A DNA stretch of 64,000 bases from Pantoea sp. CCBC3-3-1 (GTDB taxonomy: Bacteria; Pseudomonadota; Gammaproteobacteria; Enterobacterales; Enterobacteriaceae), in assembly GCF_007981265.1 (NCBI RefSeq), contig NZ_CP034363.1:4526001-4590000 (forward strand). Reading direction: 5' to 3'. Below the pieces are notes generated by a model. That model was given only the letters and a program-made list of their open reading frames with translations. It was not told where the DNA came from and did not search any database. This document shows, piece after piece, positions 11,247-19,595 of the stretch. How positions within the stretch are numbered: position 1 is the first letter of the stretch; every line of letters begins with the position of its first letter. The position numbers were made by a program, and so were the translations under genes.

Positions 11247-12117
11247 GGGCAGCTCCTTTGCTTTTACTGCGAAAAATAGTCTCAGTATCGATAATCTCAA
11301 CGCGCTGAGAGGCAACAGAAGGATCGGCGATGGAATCAGTGGTCCAGATAAAATCAATGCCCTGCGTCAAAAGATGATCGACCCCTTTACTGAACAGGCC
11401 ATGCGTCACGTATAAGCTGACAGAACGGGCGCCTGCCTGACGCAGAACGGCGGCCGAGCCGATAAACGTACCGCCCGCATCGCAAAGGTCGTCGACAATC
11501 AGGACGTCTCTGCCCGCGACGTTACCTTTCAGCAGTTCGAAACCGCTAAGCGCTCCGCTGGCAAGATCGCGATGTTTACCAAGAATGCCGTACTCGCTGG
11601 CGCCAATATGTCGGGCCAGCAAATCTGTTTTTTTCAGTGCGCCGGCATCCGGTGCCATCAGCATCAGCCCATCACCTAATTTTTGGCTCAGATTATCGCT
11701 GTGTTGCAGACACTGGTGCTGTGGAACCACCGATAAGTTATTTACCACGCCTGCAACAACGTCGCTGTGCGGATCGAGCACCGTCACCCGATCGAAGCGT
11801 AGTTGATTAAGGAAACCGGCAAAGACCTTCAGGGCAAAACTGTCGCCATCACGCATGCTGCGATCCTGCCGGGCATAGGGTAGCCAGGGCAGCTCTAACG
11901 TTGTCAGCCGCAGGGTATAACGCTGGCGAACGGCATCCATCACCTGCGCCAGCAGCATAAGATCGTTCATATTACGCATCGCTGTCGCACGCAGCGTCAG
12001 CGTTTCTGCCTGCTGACGCAGCGGAGGCAGCAACCGCGCCCATACTGCCCCATCAGGAAAACGACCGGTTTCCAGCGCGGCGTTCTCGCCATCTAAAGTA
12101 AGTTGCAGTTTCATCAT
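11236..12117 (-). CDS. prs: Ribose-phosphate diphosphokinase homologue paired with nadV
   Basis: Divergent member of the PRPP synthetase family, 293 residues against 315 in housekeeping Prs. It retains PYARQDRS (about 80-87), the catalytic histidine loop DPHSD (His117), a KxR pair (Lys181, Arg183) matching the catalytic loop, and a PRPP-type loop DDLCDAGGTF (209-218). It probably makes the activated sugar for NadV: PRPP from ribose 5-phosphate or, if it is like phage Adps, ADP-ribose pyrophosphate. The ATG at 12117 is 7 bases after AAGGA; a second ATG follows immediately. It lies upstream of nadV in one operon. It is not the housekeeping prs, which lies elsewhere in this group. Confidence 0.82.
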   Translation of the reverse strand: MMKLQLTLDGENAALETGRFPDGAVWARLLPPLRQQAETLTLRATAMRNMNDLMLLAQVMDAVRQRYTLRLTTLELPWLPYARQDRSMRDGDSFALKVFAGFLNQLRFDRVTVLDPHSDVVAGVVNNLSVVPQHQCLQHSDNLSQKLGDGLMLMAPDAGALKKTDLLARHIGASEYGILGKHRDLASGALSGFELLKGNVAGRDVLIVDDLCDAGGTFIGSAAVLRQAGARSVSLYVTHGLFSKGVDHLLTQGIDFIWTTDSIADPSVASQRVEIIDTETIFRSKSKGAAHAI

Positions 12118-12144
12118 CACCGATTCCTTATTGCCATCATTAAA

Positions 12145-12157
12145 TGTCACAGGGACA
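12145..12157. promoter_or_regulatory. Candidate NrtR operator 1
   Basis: TGTC-ACAGG-GACA; the palindrome extends to perfect 7-base arms, AAATGTC and GACATTT (12142-12160). It lies 28 bases upstream of the prs start, just downstream of the predicted -10 region, and is one of three boxes with the same half-sites and 5-base spacing in this divergent gap. Assignment to NrtR is inferred from position. Confidence 0.65.
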
Positions 12158-12167
12158 TTTATATAAT

Positions 12168-12180
12168 TGTCCATGAGACA
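12168..12180. promoter_or_regulatory. Candidate NrtR operator 2
   Basis: TGTC-CATGA-GACA. Its centre is 23 bp (about two helical turns) from operator 1. It falls in the spacer of a plausible prs promoter (minus-strand TTGCCA at 12191-12186 and an AT-rich TATATAAAT -10 region near 12170-12158, spacing not certain). A bound repressor would block that promoter. An overlapping near-palindrome, GGACATTTATATAATTGTCC (12153-12172), joins boxes 1 and 2. Confidence 0.62.
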
Positions 12181-12273
12181 CTTATTGGCAAGCGGTAAAT
12201 TTTTGGCCGCGTAAAAAGAAGACTAAGCTTTTGATTTATCTCTTATAAAAAATTTTCACTGCGCGGAGTCATC

Positions 12274-12302
12274 TTGAAAGGAACGGTGCCTGCTGCTAAT
12301 GT
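12274..12302 (+). promoter_or_regulatory. nrtR promoter
   Basis: TTGAAA (12274-12279), a 17-base spacer and TAATGT (12297-12302) form a reasonable sigma-70 promoter with a start point near 12309, about 25 bases before the nrtR start codon. The -10 hexamer overlaps operator 3, which suggests autorepression. Confidence 0.55.
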
Positions 12303-12314
12303 GTCTGTGCGACA
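12302..12314. promoter_or_regulatory. Candidate NrtR operator 3 (autoregulatory)
   Basis: TGTC-TGTGC-GACA, extending to GTGTC and GACAC arms (12301-12315). It covers the end of the predicted -10 and the start point of nrtR. It has the same half-sites and spacing as operators 1 and 2. Confidence 0.62.
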
Positions 12315-12333
12315 CTTCTTACAGGTAACCCTA

Positions 12334-13056
12334 ATGAGTTCAGAAGAAAGCTATCTGGCAAACTACGATGCCTCGCGTTATCCGACGCCGATTGTCACCG
12401 TCGACAGCGTGCTCTTTACCCTCTATCACCAGCAGCTTTGCGTTTTACTGGTGAAGCGCGCCAATCATCCCCATCTGGGGCGCTGGGGATTACCCGGAGG
12501 GTTTATCGACTTGCAGCACGATGATTCCGTCAAAGCGACGGCAATGAGAAAATTGCAGGAAAAAACCGGAGTGACACCGCCGTGGCTGGAACAGCTGGAG
12601 ACCTTTTCAGGCGCTCAGCGCGATCCGCGCGGCTGGAGTCTGACAACAGCATGGTATGCGCTGATCGCCGCCGAAAGCTGCCATGTGCAGAGTGAAGATG
12701 TGAGCGATGTTCAGTGGCAGCCAGTAGCAGAACTTCATCAGCGTAACGATCTGGCTTTCGATCACCCGCAAATCATTGCTACGGCTTTACAACGACTGCG
12801 GCAGAAGACGCTCTATTCCCTGTTGCCAGTTTATTGCCTGCCCACGGCATTTACCCTGACCCAGTTGCAGGAAGTGACCGAAACCATTCTGGGCAGGCCG
12901 ATACAGCGTAAGAGTTTGATCCGCCGCTTCGACGCGGCCGATATGTTTGAAGAGACCGGCGACAGCGTGGCCACCGGTGCGCGTAAGGCAAAGCTGTATC
13001 GATTAAAAGCGGGTGCCGATATTCGCAATTTCTCGCGCAACTTAATGACCGACTGA
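12334..13056 (+). CDS. nrtR: NrtR-type Nudix transcriptional repressor of NAD metabolism
   Basis: A 240-residue protein with an N-terminal Nudix-like domain (about 15-140) and a C-terminal winged helix (about 155-235), the NrtR architecture. NrtR family repressors control NAD salvage genes, and ADP-ribose is the reported effector for several of them. The Nudix box at 56-80 (GFIDLQHDDSVKATAM then RKLQEKTGV) has lost catalytic glutamates (RE..EE has become RK..EK) and carries a two-residue insertion, so hydrolase activity is unlikely, as is usual in NrtR. I chose the ATG at 12334 (MSSEESYLANYD); an upstream in-frame start at 12274 would lie on the promoter. It is divergent from prs-nadV. Confidence 0.85.
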   Translation: MSSEESYLANYDASRYPTPIVTVDSVLFTLYHQQLCVLLVKRANHPHLGRWGLPGGFIDLQHDDSVKATAMRKLQEKTGVTPPWLEQLETFSGAQRDPRGWSLTTAWYALIAAESCHVQSEDVSDVQWQPVAELHQRNDLAFDHPQIIATALQRLRQKTLYSLLPVYCLPTAFTLTQLQEVTETILGRPIQRKSLIRRFDAADMFEETGDSVATGARKAKLYRLKAGADIRNFSRNLMTD

Positions 13057-13065
13057 GGCTTAACG

Positions 13066-13923
13066 CTACGCCTCATTCGCCCGATAAAACGGCTTATCAC
13101 CCAAAATCGTGGCACGATGCATAATCCGCCGCGCGGGCAGATAATCCGCGTTGGCGTAATGCTGTGTTACCCGGTTGTCCCAGATAGCAACGTCGTTTTC
13201 CTGCCAGCGCCAGCGTACCTGAAACTCGGGTTTGGTGATGTGGGCAAACAGGAAAGTGAGCAGCGCGTCGCTTTCCTTCTGGCTGAGGTCGACAATGCGT
13301 GTGGTAAAACCTTCGTTAACAAACAGCGCCTGCTTGCCGCTGACCGGATGCGTGCGAATGACCGGGTGCTGCAACGGCGGATTTTTCTCTACCGCCAGCT
13401 TCCAGCGCGCGTGCTCCTCTTCACTTTTTCGATACTTAAATTCCTGAAACGATTTGGTGAAGTCATGCTCGGCCTGCAAACCATTCAGCAGCACTTTAAA
13501 AGGGGCTGACAGCGCCTCGTAAGCCGCAATGCCACTGGCCCATAAGGTGTCACCGCCCGTCTCGGGCAGCTGTTTTGCCGCCAGAATTGCGCCAGCAGGC
13601 GGGGTGTCGATAAAAGTCACATCGGTATGCCAGTTATCATTGTCTGGCGGATTATCGTCATGCGTATCCAGTACGATAATTTCTTCCACATCTGGCGCAT
13701 GCGGGTAAACCGGATGAATATGCAAATCGCCAAAACGCGCGGCCAGAGCGCGCTGTTGCTGAGGCGTCAGCGGCTGATTACGGAAAAACAGCACCTGATT
13801 GCGGATCAGCGCATGATAAAGCTGCTCAAACTGGGCGTCGCTCAGCGGGCGGCTGAGGTCGACATCGGAAACCTGAGCACCGATGTACGGTCCCAGCGCT
13901 TTGATAGTCAGACGTTCGTTCAT
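13066..13923 (-). CDS. tauD: Taurine dioxygenase
   Basis: Fe(II)/2-oxoglutarate dioxygenase that hydroxylates taurine, releasing sulfite and aminoacetaldehyde. The 285-residue protein has the facial-triad HxD motif in NWHTDVTF (about 98-105), the distal His and the 2-oxoglutarate-binding Arg in [11 protein letters not shown] near the C-terminus. The start overlaps the tauC stop by 4 bases. It is the last gene of tauABCD, which in E. coli is expressed during sulfate starvation under CysB and Cbl. Confidence 0.96.
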   Translation of the reverse strand: MNERLTIKALGPYIGAQVSDVDLSRPLSDAQFEQLYHALIRNQVLFFRNQPLTPQQQRALAARFGDLHIHPVYPHAPDVEEIIVLDTHDDNPPDNDNWHTDVTFIDTPPAGAILAAKQLPETGGDTLWASGIAAYEALSAPFKVLLNGLQAEHDFTKSFQEFKYRKSEEEHARWKLAVEKNPPLQHPVIRTHPVSGKQALFVNEGFTTRIVDLSQKESDALLTFLFAHITKPEFQVRWRWQENDVAIWDNRVTQHYANADYLPARRIMHRATILGDKPFYRANEA

Positions 13924-14750
13924 GATTGTACTCCATGCCAGGGGGTTAAGCGGCGCTGCAAGGCTCGCAGCCCCAGCTCAAGGGTAAAGGCGATCAGGGC
14001 GATAACCGCAATGCCGGCCAGCACGACATCCGTGGCGAGGAACTCCCCGGCAGACTGCACCATAAAGCCCAAACCACGCGTTGCGGCGATCAGCTCGGCA
14101 GCGACCAGCGTTGACCAGCCGACGCCAAGACCAATGCGCAACCCGGTCAGGATTTCCGGCAGCGCGCCGGGTAAAACGACGTACCACAGCACCTGCCAGC
14201 GATTCGCACCCAGCGATCGCGCCGCTCTCAGCCTGACCTGCTGAGCGCTTTTCACGCCGGCCAGCGCCGACATGGCAACCGGGGCAAAAATGGCCAGGTA
14301 AATCAGTAAAATTTTTGACGTCTCGCCGATGCCAAACCAGATCACCATCAGCGGCAAATAGGCCAGCGGCGGCACCGGACGGTAAAGTTCAATCAGCGGA
14401 TCAAGAATGCCGCGAGCGGTTTCGTTCAGCCCCATCAGGATGCCAACGGGCACGCCAATCAGCACGGCTGCCAGCAGCGCAATCACAATTCGGGTCAGGC
14501 TCGCCGCGAGATGCTGCCACAGGGTCGCGTCCATAAAACCCTGTGAACTGGCAATCGTCAGCAGTTGATGAAACACCTGCTGCGGCGCGGGCAGAAACAG
14601 CGGCGCAATCAGCTTGAGTGCGGTAACGGCCCACCACAGGGTCAGCAGTGCCAGAATCGTTGCCAGACTCAGCGTAATTTGCCGGTTGAGCGGCCAGCGC
14701 CAGCCAGAACGGCGGCGAGCCAACGTTTTTTCGGTCGACAGCAAACTCAT
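13920..14750 (-). CDS. tauC: Taurine ABC transporter permease
   Basis: Inner-membrane permease of the taurine importer. The 276-residue protein has about six membrane helices and the BPD permease EAA-type loop ([20 protein letters not shown], about 165-185). It overlaps tauB by 4 bases and tauD by 4 bases, so the four genes form one coupled operon. Confidence 0.95.
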   Translation of the reverse strand: MSLLSTEKTLARRRSGWRWPLNRQITLSLATILALLTLWWAVTALKLIAPLFLPAPQQVFHQLLTIASSQGFMDATLWQHLAASLTRIVIALLAAVLIGVPVGILMGLNETARGILDPLIELYRPVPPLAYLPLMVIWFGIGETSKILLIYLAIFAPVAMSALAGVKSAQQVRLRAARSLGANRWQVLWYVVLPGALPEILTGLRIGLGVGWSTLVAAELIAATRGLGFMVQSAGEFLATDVVLAGIAVIALIAFTLELGLRALQRRLTPWHGVQS

Positions 14751-15514
14751 GAAAACACCTCACGCTGTTGGAACACCCGGCTCAAGACATATTCACGCCG
14801 CTCAATAAAAGCGGGATCGGATTTGATGTTGCGGCACGCCTCGCCCGCCGCGTAGCGACGTCCAAAATCCAGCGGCAGCCGTTCAATTATTTTTCCGGGG
14901 CCGGGCGACAGAAGGATCAGCTCGCTGGCAAGAAACACGGCCTCTTCAATATCATGCGTAATCAGCAGCACCTGTTTACCGCTGTCGCGCCACAGATTCA
15001 GCAGCAGCTCCTGCATTTGCTCGCGGGTAAAGGCATCCAGCGCGCCAAAAGGTTCATCCAACAGCAGCAGCTGAGGATCGGCTGCCAGTGCACGCGCAAT
15101 GCCTACCCGCTGACGCATGCCGCCAGAAAGCTGCCAGATAAACTTTTTCCCCGCATCAGGTAACCCAACCTTTTTCAACATTTGCCGGGCGATTTCGCGC
15201 CGCTGCTGTTTCTCTACGCCAGCCAGCTGCAAACCGAATGCAACGTTGTCCAGCACGTTGCGCCACGGCAGTAGCCCTTCGTGCTGAAACACGACGCCGC
15301 GTTCGGCGCCGGGACCGTTCACCGCTTTCCCGTCCAGCGTGATACTGCCGGATTCCGCAGGCAGAAAACCGGCAATCAGATTCAGCAGCGTAGTCTTGCC
15401 GCAGCCTGACGGGCCAAGCACCACCACCAGTTCGCCCTGGTCGATCGATAAATTGATATCTTCAAGCGCAAGATGGCCATCATAGCGAGCCGTGAGATGC
15501 GAGACCGAAAGCAT
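14747..15514 (-). CDS. tauB: Taurine ABC transporter ATPase
   Basis: ATP-binding subunit of TauABC. The 255 residues show Walker [10 protein letters not shown] (about 34-42), signature [15 protein letters not shown] (about 127-141), Walker [13 protein letters not shown] and the switch histidine in [11 protein letters not shown]. It lies 8 bases after tauA. Confidence 0.96.
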   Translation of the reverse strand: MLSVSHLTARYDGHLALEDINLSIDQGELVVVLGPSGCGKTTLLNLIAGFLPAESGSITLDGKAVNGPGAERGVVFQHEGLLPWRNVLDNVAFGLQLAGVEKQQRREIARQMLKKVGLPDAGKKFIWQLSGGMRQRVGIARALAADPQLLLLDEPFGALDAFTREQMQELLLNLWRDSGKQVLLITHDIEEAVFLASELILLSPGPGKIIERLPLDFGRRYAAGEACRNIKSDPAFIERREYVLSRVFQQREVFS

Positions 15515-15522
15515 AGCGACTC

Positions 15523-16500
15523 CTACTGGCTGAGATTTTTAACAAAACGGTTGGTAACGAAGCCGCTGTAGTCACTGGCGACCTGCGGCACTTTGCCCTG
15601 CTCTTTCAGGAACTGAGCGGTATCGATAATGGCTTTGTTGACCGGCTGCGCCAGCTGTTCGACCTGCTGCTGCGCGGTCAGATAGGTGTTGCCTTTTACC
15701 AGACCTGGCACCTGGAGCGAAGGCACGCCGCTCAGACGTGACAGCTTGCTCAGATTGCCGCTCTCTTTCAGCCACTGCTCAGGATTATCAAGATAGCCTT
15801 TTTGGGCGTTAATCGCGCTGCGGGCAAAAGCCGTCACCACGTCAGGATGCTGTTCAGCAAAGTCTTTACGTACCACCCACACATCCAGCGTTGGCGAACC
15901 CCATTTACCTACCTGCGCGGAGTCGGTCAGCACGGTGCCTTCCTTTTCCAGTTCATTGACTGCCGGTGCCCAGACGTAGGCGCCATCAATATCGCCACGC
16001 TGCCAGGCGGCAATAATCGCTGGCGGCTGGAGATTAAGAATTTGTACCTGATCGGGCTTGATGCCCCAGTGCTTAAGCGCGGAAAGCAGGCTGTAATGCG
16101 TTGTAGAAATGAAAGGTACGGCAATACGTTTGCCGATCAGATCCTGAGGATTTTTGATGCCCTTTTTGACCACCAGCGCCTCGGAATTGCCCAGCTGAGA
16201 AGCCAGCAGGAAGACTTCAATCGGCACCTGTTGGCTGGCGGCTACTGCCAGCGGGCTGGAGCCGATATTACCGATTTGCACGTCGCCGGAAGCCAGTGCT
16301 CTGACCACGCTGGAACCGCTGTCGAATTTGCGCCAGTCCACTTTCGCGCCACTTTCTTTGGCAAATGTGTTGTCGGCCTGCGCCACTTTGGCAGGCTCAG
16401 CGGAGGTCTGATAAGCAATAGTTACATCGACCGCCTGTGCGCTGAGCGCGGAAAGCGAAAGTGCTGCTGCAAGAATAGAAAGAGTGAATTTACGCGCCAT
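15523..16500 (-). CDS. tauA: Taurine-binding periplasmic protein
   Basis: Periplasmic solute-binding protein that feeds taurine to TauBC. The 325-residue precursor has a clear Sec signal peptide ([20 protein letters not shown], cleavage after AQA) followed by [20 protein letters not shown], typical of the TauA/SsuA family. It is first in the operon; the 230-base upstream gap should hold the Cbl/CysB-dependent promoter, but I could not place its boxes. Confidence 0.95.
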   Translation of the reverse strand: MARKFTLSILAAALSLSALSAQAVDVTIAYQTSAEPAKVAQADNTFAKESGAKVDWRKFDSGSSVVRALASGDVQIGNIGSSPLAVAASQQVPIEVFLLASQLGNSEALVVKKGIKNPQDLIGKRIAVPFISTTHYSLLSALKHWGIKPDQVQILNLQPPAIIAAWQRGDIDGAYVWAPAVNELEKEGTVLTDSAQVGKWGSPTLDVWVVRKDFAEQHPDVVTAFARSAINAQKGYLDNPEQWLKESGNLSKLSRLSGVPSLQVPGLVKGNTYLTAQQQVEQLAQPVNKAIIDTAQFLKEQGKVPQVASDYSGFVTNRFVKNLSQ

Positions 16501-16730
16501 GGCCCTGCTCCGTCGTTATCGTTATAAGGTGAATAACGCCTTTGTAACCGAGAGCGATAAGCGCGCAGAAGTAATTAAAAATTATCGGTTATAACTTTAT
16601 TTGCTTAGAAGAAAAGTGGGATTCTATTGGCAGAAAATGACTTTGCAACCTGTACCGCGCTCGCCGTCACTGGAATGATAAAAAGGCGATCGGAAGCTGT
16701 TCAGAATGTTGGACACCTTTTGGCAACGTT

Positions 16731-17078
16731 TTAGGGTAGTAAGTTATTAAAATATTGCGACTCAATCAGATATTGATGCGTCAAACAATCGTTTACTTCA
16801 ACCCCCTCCGCCTGAGTTTTTAATGAATCGAAGCTTTCAAGCTGGCATTTATAGTAATTAGTTCTTTCCCAGGCATCTTTTAACGCAATGATTAAATCCT
16901 TTTTTTCCGGATTGTTATCCACTTGATTTTTTATTGCGTAATCTAATTTATTTCTGGCTTGCTCCATTTGCCTTGAATATTTCTCATTAATTGCAGATGA
17001 CTGCTCAATTTCCGATGAAGAGCAAGCGCAGGCAGCAATGCAGAACGTAATAATGAATAAGAAAATTTTAATTTTCAT
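16731..17078 (-). CDS. Small lipoprotein, LprI/DUF1311-like; candidate immunity protein
   Basis: A 115-residue lipoprotein with a signal peptide ending in a lipobox (CIAAC, lipidated Cys17), so it should be membrane-anchored and periplasmic. The mature part resembles the LprI/DUF1311 lysozyme-inhibitor type: short, helical, with cysteines near residues 78 and 98 (YKCQLESF and NDCLTHQYL). Its start overlaps the end of the upstream lysozyme-like gene by 11 bases, so the two are co-translated. Together they look like a muramidase and its inhibitor. It is AT-rich compared with its neighbours, which suggests transfer. Family assignment is by pattern and moderately sure. Confidence 0.65.
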   Translation of the reverse strand: MKIKIFLFIITFCIAACACSSSEIEQSSAINEKYSRQMEQARNKLDYAIKNQVDNNPEKKDLIIALKDAWERTNYYKCQLESFDSLKTQAEGVEVNDCLTHQYLIESQYFNNLLP

Positions 17079-17712
17079 AGAATCTCACTCTTCGAAAAAA
17101 TCTCTCCTGCGGAACCTTAGGCCATAAATCTCTGTTGGATAATATCCTGCCAAAACCTGGTACATCTCCCGCATAAGCATGACGTTGTAATAAACTTCTT
17201 ATATGTGGCGTGTAGTCCCCCCGGTAACGCAGATCTATAAGTACTTCTTTTATTTTATCAGGAATATCTTGCCATGCCTGCCCAAGTAAAGCTTTTGGGT
17301 TGGGGTGATAAGCTTTTATCGTAGCACTCTTCTGGCATATCCTCTTCACATCATTTTCTATAGCATTATAGGTAACTTCGAATAATTTTAGCTGCTGATA
17401 ATCGGAGATCTCGCCAATATCTTCTTTATTATTTTTTACGTAATCTCCGGCTAAACACCCCTTCAAACCCGCTGCTCCAGCAATTTTACTTGCCTGATCA
17501 TTTGGAATTCCAGCCCGTCTTAACTCCGTTATTATTTCTTGCTTTGACCTGTCCCCCAAGTCAAAACCTCTTCCAATAGTTACCCCGGAATTATTTTTGG
17601 CACAACCGCTGAACACACCGGGCCAATGGATTTTACGGGAATAGTTGCGCCCCCCCTTAAAATCGTCCCCTTCGGCTCTAAATGTCAGTAATCCTTTCTT
17701 AGGTTCTAACAT
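17068..17712 (-). CDS. T4-lysozyme/pesticin-like muramidase, candidate antibacterial effector
   Basis: A 214-residue soluble protein with no signal peptide, resembling pesticin-type and phage T4-like lysozyme domains. The N-terminal motifs are LLTFRAEGDD (catalytic-type Glu14) and SGVTIGRGFDLG (Thr45, Asp51). The Thr-to-Asp spacing of six equals pesticin Thr201/Asp207, which with Glu178 form its active site. It would cut the glycan backbone of peptidoglycan but needs help to reach it: a type VI secretion system, a phage-like holin or lysis. The ATG at 17712 has a strong Shine-Dalgarno (AAGGA, 8 bases upstream); a longer TTG-start frame would add a spurious membrane segment. AT-rich, with no hcp, vgrG or phage genes nearby. 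Confidence 0.68.
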   Translation of the reverse strand: MLEPKKGLLTFRAEGDDFKGGRNYSRKIHWPGVFSGCAKNNSGVTIGRGFDLGDRSKQEIITELRRAGIPNDQASKIAGAAGLKGCLAGDYVKNNKEDIGEISDYQQLKLFEVTYNAIENDVKRICQKSATIKAYHPNPKALLGQAWQDIPDKIKEVLIDLRYRGDYTPHIRSLLQRHAYAGDVPGFGRILSNRDLWPKVPQERFFRRVRFYEN

Positions 17713-17855
17713 CTGACAGTTCCTTGTCAAAATAAAAACATTTAGAATAAATATCACAATTATTAAATAGCCGCAATAGTTTAAAAAAGGCCTGCGACTG
17801 CTCAATTTTCATTCTCAGGTTAATAATGCAATGCAAACAGGAAATAGCCATTTTA

Positions 17856-17884
17856 AAAAGCCATCAATTTTCACGATGGCTTTT
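17856..17884. terminator. Bidirectional terminator between the LysE gene and the muramidase gene
   Basis: AAAAGCCATC and GATGGCTTTT form a 10-base stem with a 9-base loop and A/T runs on both sides. It terminates the LysE-family gene on the minus strand, so the muramidase pair needs its own promoter within 17713-17855. Confidence 0.75.
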
Positions 17885-17914
17885 AATGAACAAATGAAAT
17901 TTATTTTAAGTTGC

Positions 17915-18517
17915 TCAGTGCCAAATCAGCAGTACACAGGCGGCGGTCAAAAGCCCCATCGCTACGTTAAAGATTGTCCAGGCACGGCGGCTACGTAAGA
18001 TTTGCCCTATCAGCGAGCCAAAGCCCAGCCAGATCAAGCCTGAAACGAGGTTCACCAACGCCATGGCGAAGCTGATAGCGATTACCGAACTGCGGTAGGC
18101 TTCTCCTGCCAGGCTGAAGCTGGCGACCGCGCCTAACGCCATCAGCCACGCTTTAGGGTTGATAAGCTGTAGCAATCCACCTTGCCAGAACGGCATAGGC
18201 GTTGCCGGACCGTCGCCGGTCTCCAGTTTTTCATATTTCGCCGAGGCAATTTTCCAGGCCAGCCACAGCAAATAAGCACTGCCGGCTATTTTCAGGAAAA
18301 GGTGCAGGGAAGGATAAAGCAGGATCAATCCACCAATGCCAAACGCCACCATGAGCAGCATGACCTGCATACCAATCATGATGCCAATCAGCAACCACAG
18401 CGAACGCAGGAAACCAAAATTGGCGCCAGAGGCGGTGAGTAACATATTATTAGGGCCGGGCGTAATCGCAGCGACCCACAAAAAGCCCAACATAGATAAA
18501 AAAAGACTCAGTTCCAT
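17915..18517 (-). CDS. LysE/RhtB family amino-acid exporter
   Basis: A 200-residue integral membrane protein with about six helices. It starts MELSLFLSMLGFLWVAAITP and has the family motif TPGPNNMLL (about residues 19-27). Members export amino acids such as lysine, threonine, homoserine or cysteine; the substrate cannot be told here. A much longer open frame extends upstream across yheT on the opposite strand and is not credible. It is divergent from yheT, 84 bases apart. Confidence 0.9.
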   Translation of the reverse strand: MELSLFLSMLGFLWVAAITPGPNNMLLTASGANFGFLRSLWLLIGIMIGMQVMLLMVAFGIGGLILLYPSLHLFLKIAGSAYLLWLAWKIASAKYEKLETGDGPATPMPFWQGGLLQLINPKAWLMALGAVASFSLAGEAYRSSVIAISFAMALVNLVSGLIWLGFGSLIGQILRSRRAWTIFNVAMGLLTAACVLLIWH

Positions 18518-18601
18518 ATGAAACGGGTGCTCCTCACCCCTGATCAGAAACGAACTCATCGAAGCTAGCAATGTGACAGAGATCCTACAAGCCTTTTGAA
18601 C

Positions 18602-19594
18602 ATGAATTTTGATCACCTGACGAGCAACGTCTTTCAACCGATAACCGGTATGAGTAACGCGCATTTGCAGACCGTTTTGCCGCGCCTGGTTCGTCGGCGA
18701 ATTTTGCTGAAGCCCCACTGGCAGCGTCTGACCTTGCCGGACAGCGACTTTGTTGATTTGGCCTGGAGCGAAGACCCCACCTTCGCCCGCCACAAACCGC
18801 GCGTTGTACTGTTTCACGGCCTGGAAGGCAGCGTTAACAGTCCTTATGCGCACGGCCTGCTGCAAGCCTGTCAGCAGCGCGGCTGGCTGGGCGTGGTCAT
18901 GCACTTTCGCGGCTGTAGCGGCGAGCCGAACCGGCTGGAACGCATCTACCATTCCGGCGAAACGGGCGACGCCAGCTACTTTCTGCAATGGCTGACGGAT
19001 GAATTTGGCACGGTGCCGACTGCCGCAGTAGGATTTTCTCTTGGCGGCAATATGCTGGCCTGCCTGCTGGGGGAGCAGGGCGACGGCTGCCTGCTGGATG
19101 CCGCCGTGGTTGTCTCCGCGCCACTGATGCTGGAGCCGTGCAGCCTTCGTCTGGAACAAGGCTTTTCGCGGATTTATCAGCGCTACCTGCTAAACTTGCT
19201 GAAGCAAAACGCAACGCGAAAACTGAACAAGTGGCCTGGCACCCTGCCGGTAGATTTAACGCAGCTAAAAGCGTTGAAGAAACTGCGCGATTTCGACGAT
19301 GCCATCACCGCCAGAGCACACGGTTTTCAGGATGCCACCGACTATTATCGCCGTTGCAGCGCGATGCCGTTATTGCCTGGCGTCACTAAGCCGTTACTGA
19401 TTATCCATGCGAAAGACGACCCCTTTATGACCAGTGAGGTCATTCCCGCCGCAGCGATGCTACCCGCCAATGTTGAATATCAGCTTACGCAACACGGCGG
19501 ACATGTAGGATTTGTCGGCGGAACATTGCGTAAGCCGCAGATGTGGCTGGAACAACGCATCCCTCAATGGCTTTCAACCTGGCTGGACAACTAA
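18602..19594 (+). CDS. yheT: Alpha/beta hydrolase YheT
   Basis: Cytoplasmic alpha/beta hydrolase of the ABHD1/3 (YheT) family, 330 residues. It has the nucleophile elbow GFSLGGNML (Ser near 143), the oxyanion region [16 protein letters not shown], the acid in HAKDDPF and the catalytic His in QHGGHVGFV. The physiological substrate is unknown. I chose the ATG at 18602; a TTG two codons earlier is possible. It precedes yheU and prkB as in E. coli. Confidence 0.93.
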   Translation: MNFDHLTSNVFQPITGMSNAHLQTVLPRLVRRRILLKPHWQRLTLPDSDFVDLAWSEDPTFARHKPRVVLFHGLEGSVNSPYAHGLLQACQQRGWLGVVMHFRGCSGEPNRLERIYHSGETGDASYFLQWLTDEFGTVPTAAVGFSLGGNMLACLLGEQGDGCLLDAAVVVSAPLMLEPCSLRLEQGFSRIYQRYLLNLLKQNATRKLNKWPGTLPVDLTQLKALKKLRDFDDAITARAHGFQDATDYYRRCSAMPLLPGVTKPLLIIHAKDDPFMTSEVIPAAAMLPANVEYQLTQHGGHVGFVGGTLRKPQMWLEQRIPQWLSTWLDN

Positions 19595-19595
19595 C

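Noticed and set aside
11236..12117. Housekeeping PRPP synthetase
   Set aside because: It is 22 residues shorter and strongly diverged from enterobacterial Prs and sits in a regulated operon with nadV.
12162..12167. Plus-strand TATAAT between prs and nrtR as the nrtR -10 box
   Set aside because: It is 167 bases from the nrtR start with no -35 at proper spacing; TTGAAA-17-TAATGT close to nrtR is better.
17713..17805. N-terminal membrane segment of the muramidase from a TTG start
   Set aside because: The TTG has no good ribosome site, while the ATG at 17712 has AAGGA at correct spacing and starts the domain directly.
17915..19159. A 414-codon frame containing the LysE exporter with a long N-terminal extension
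   Set aside because: The extension lies antisense to yheT and has no similarity to any family; the exporter starts at 18517 with the normal MELSLFLSML N-terminus.
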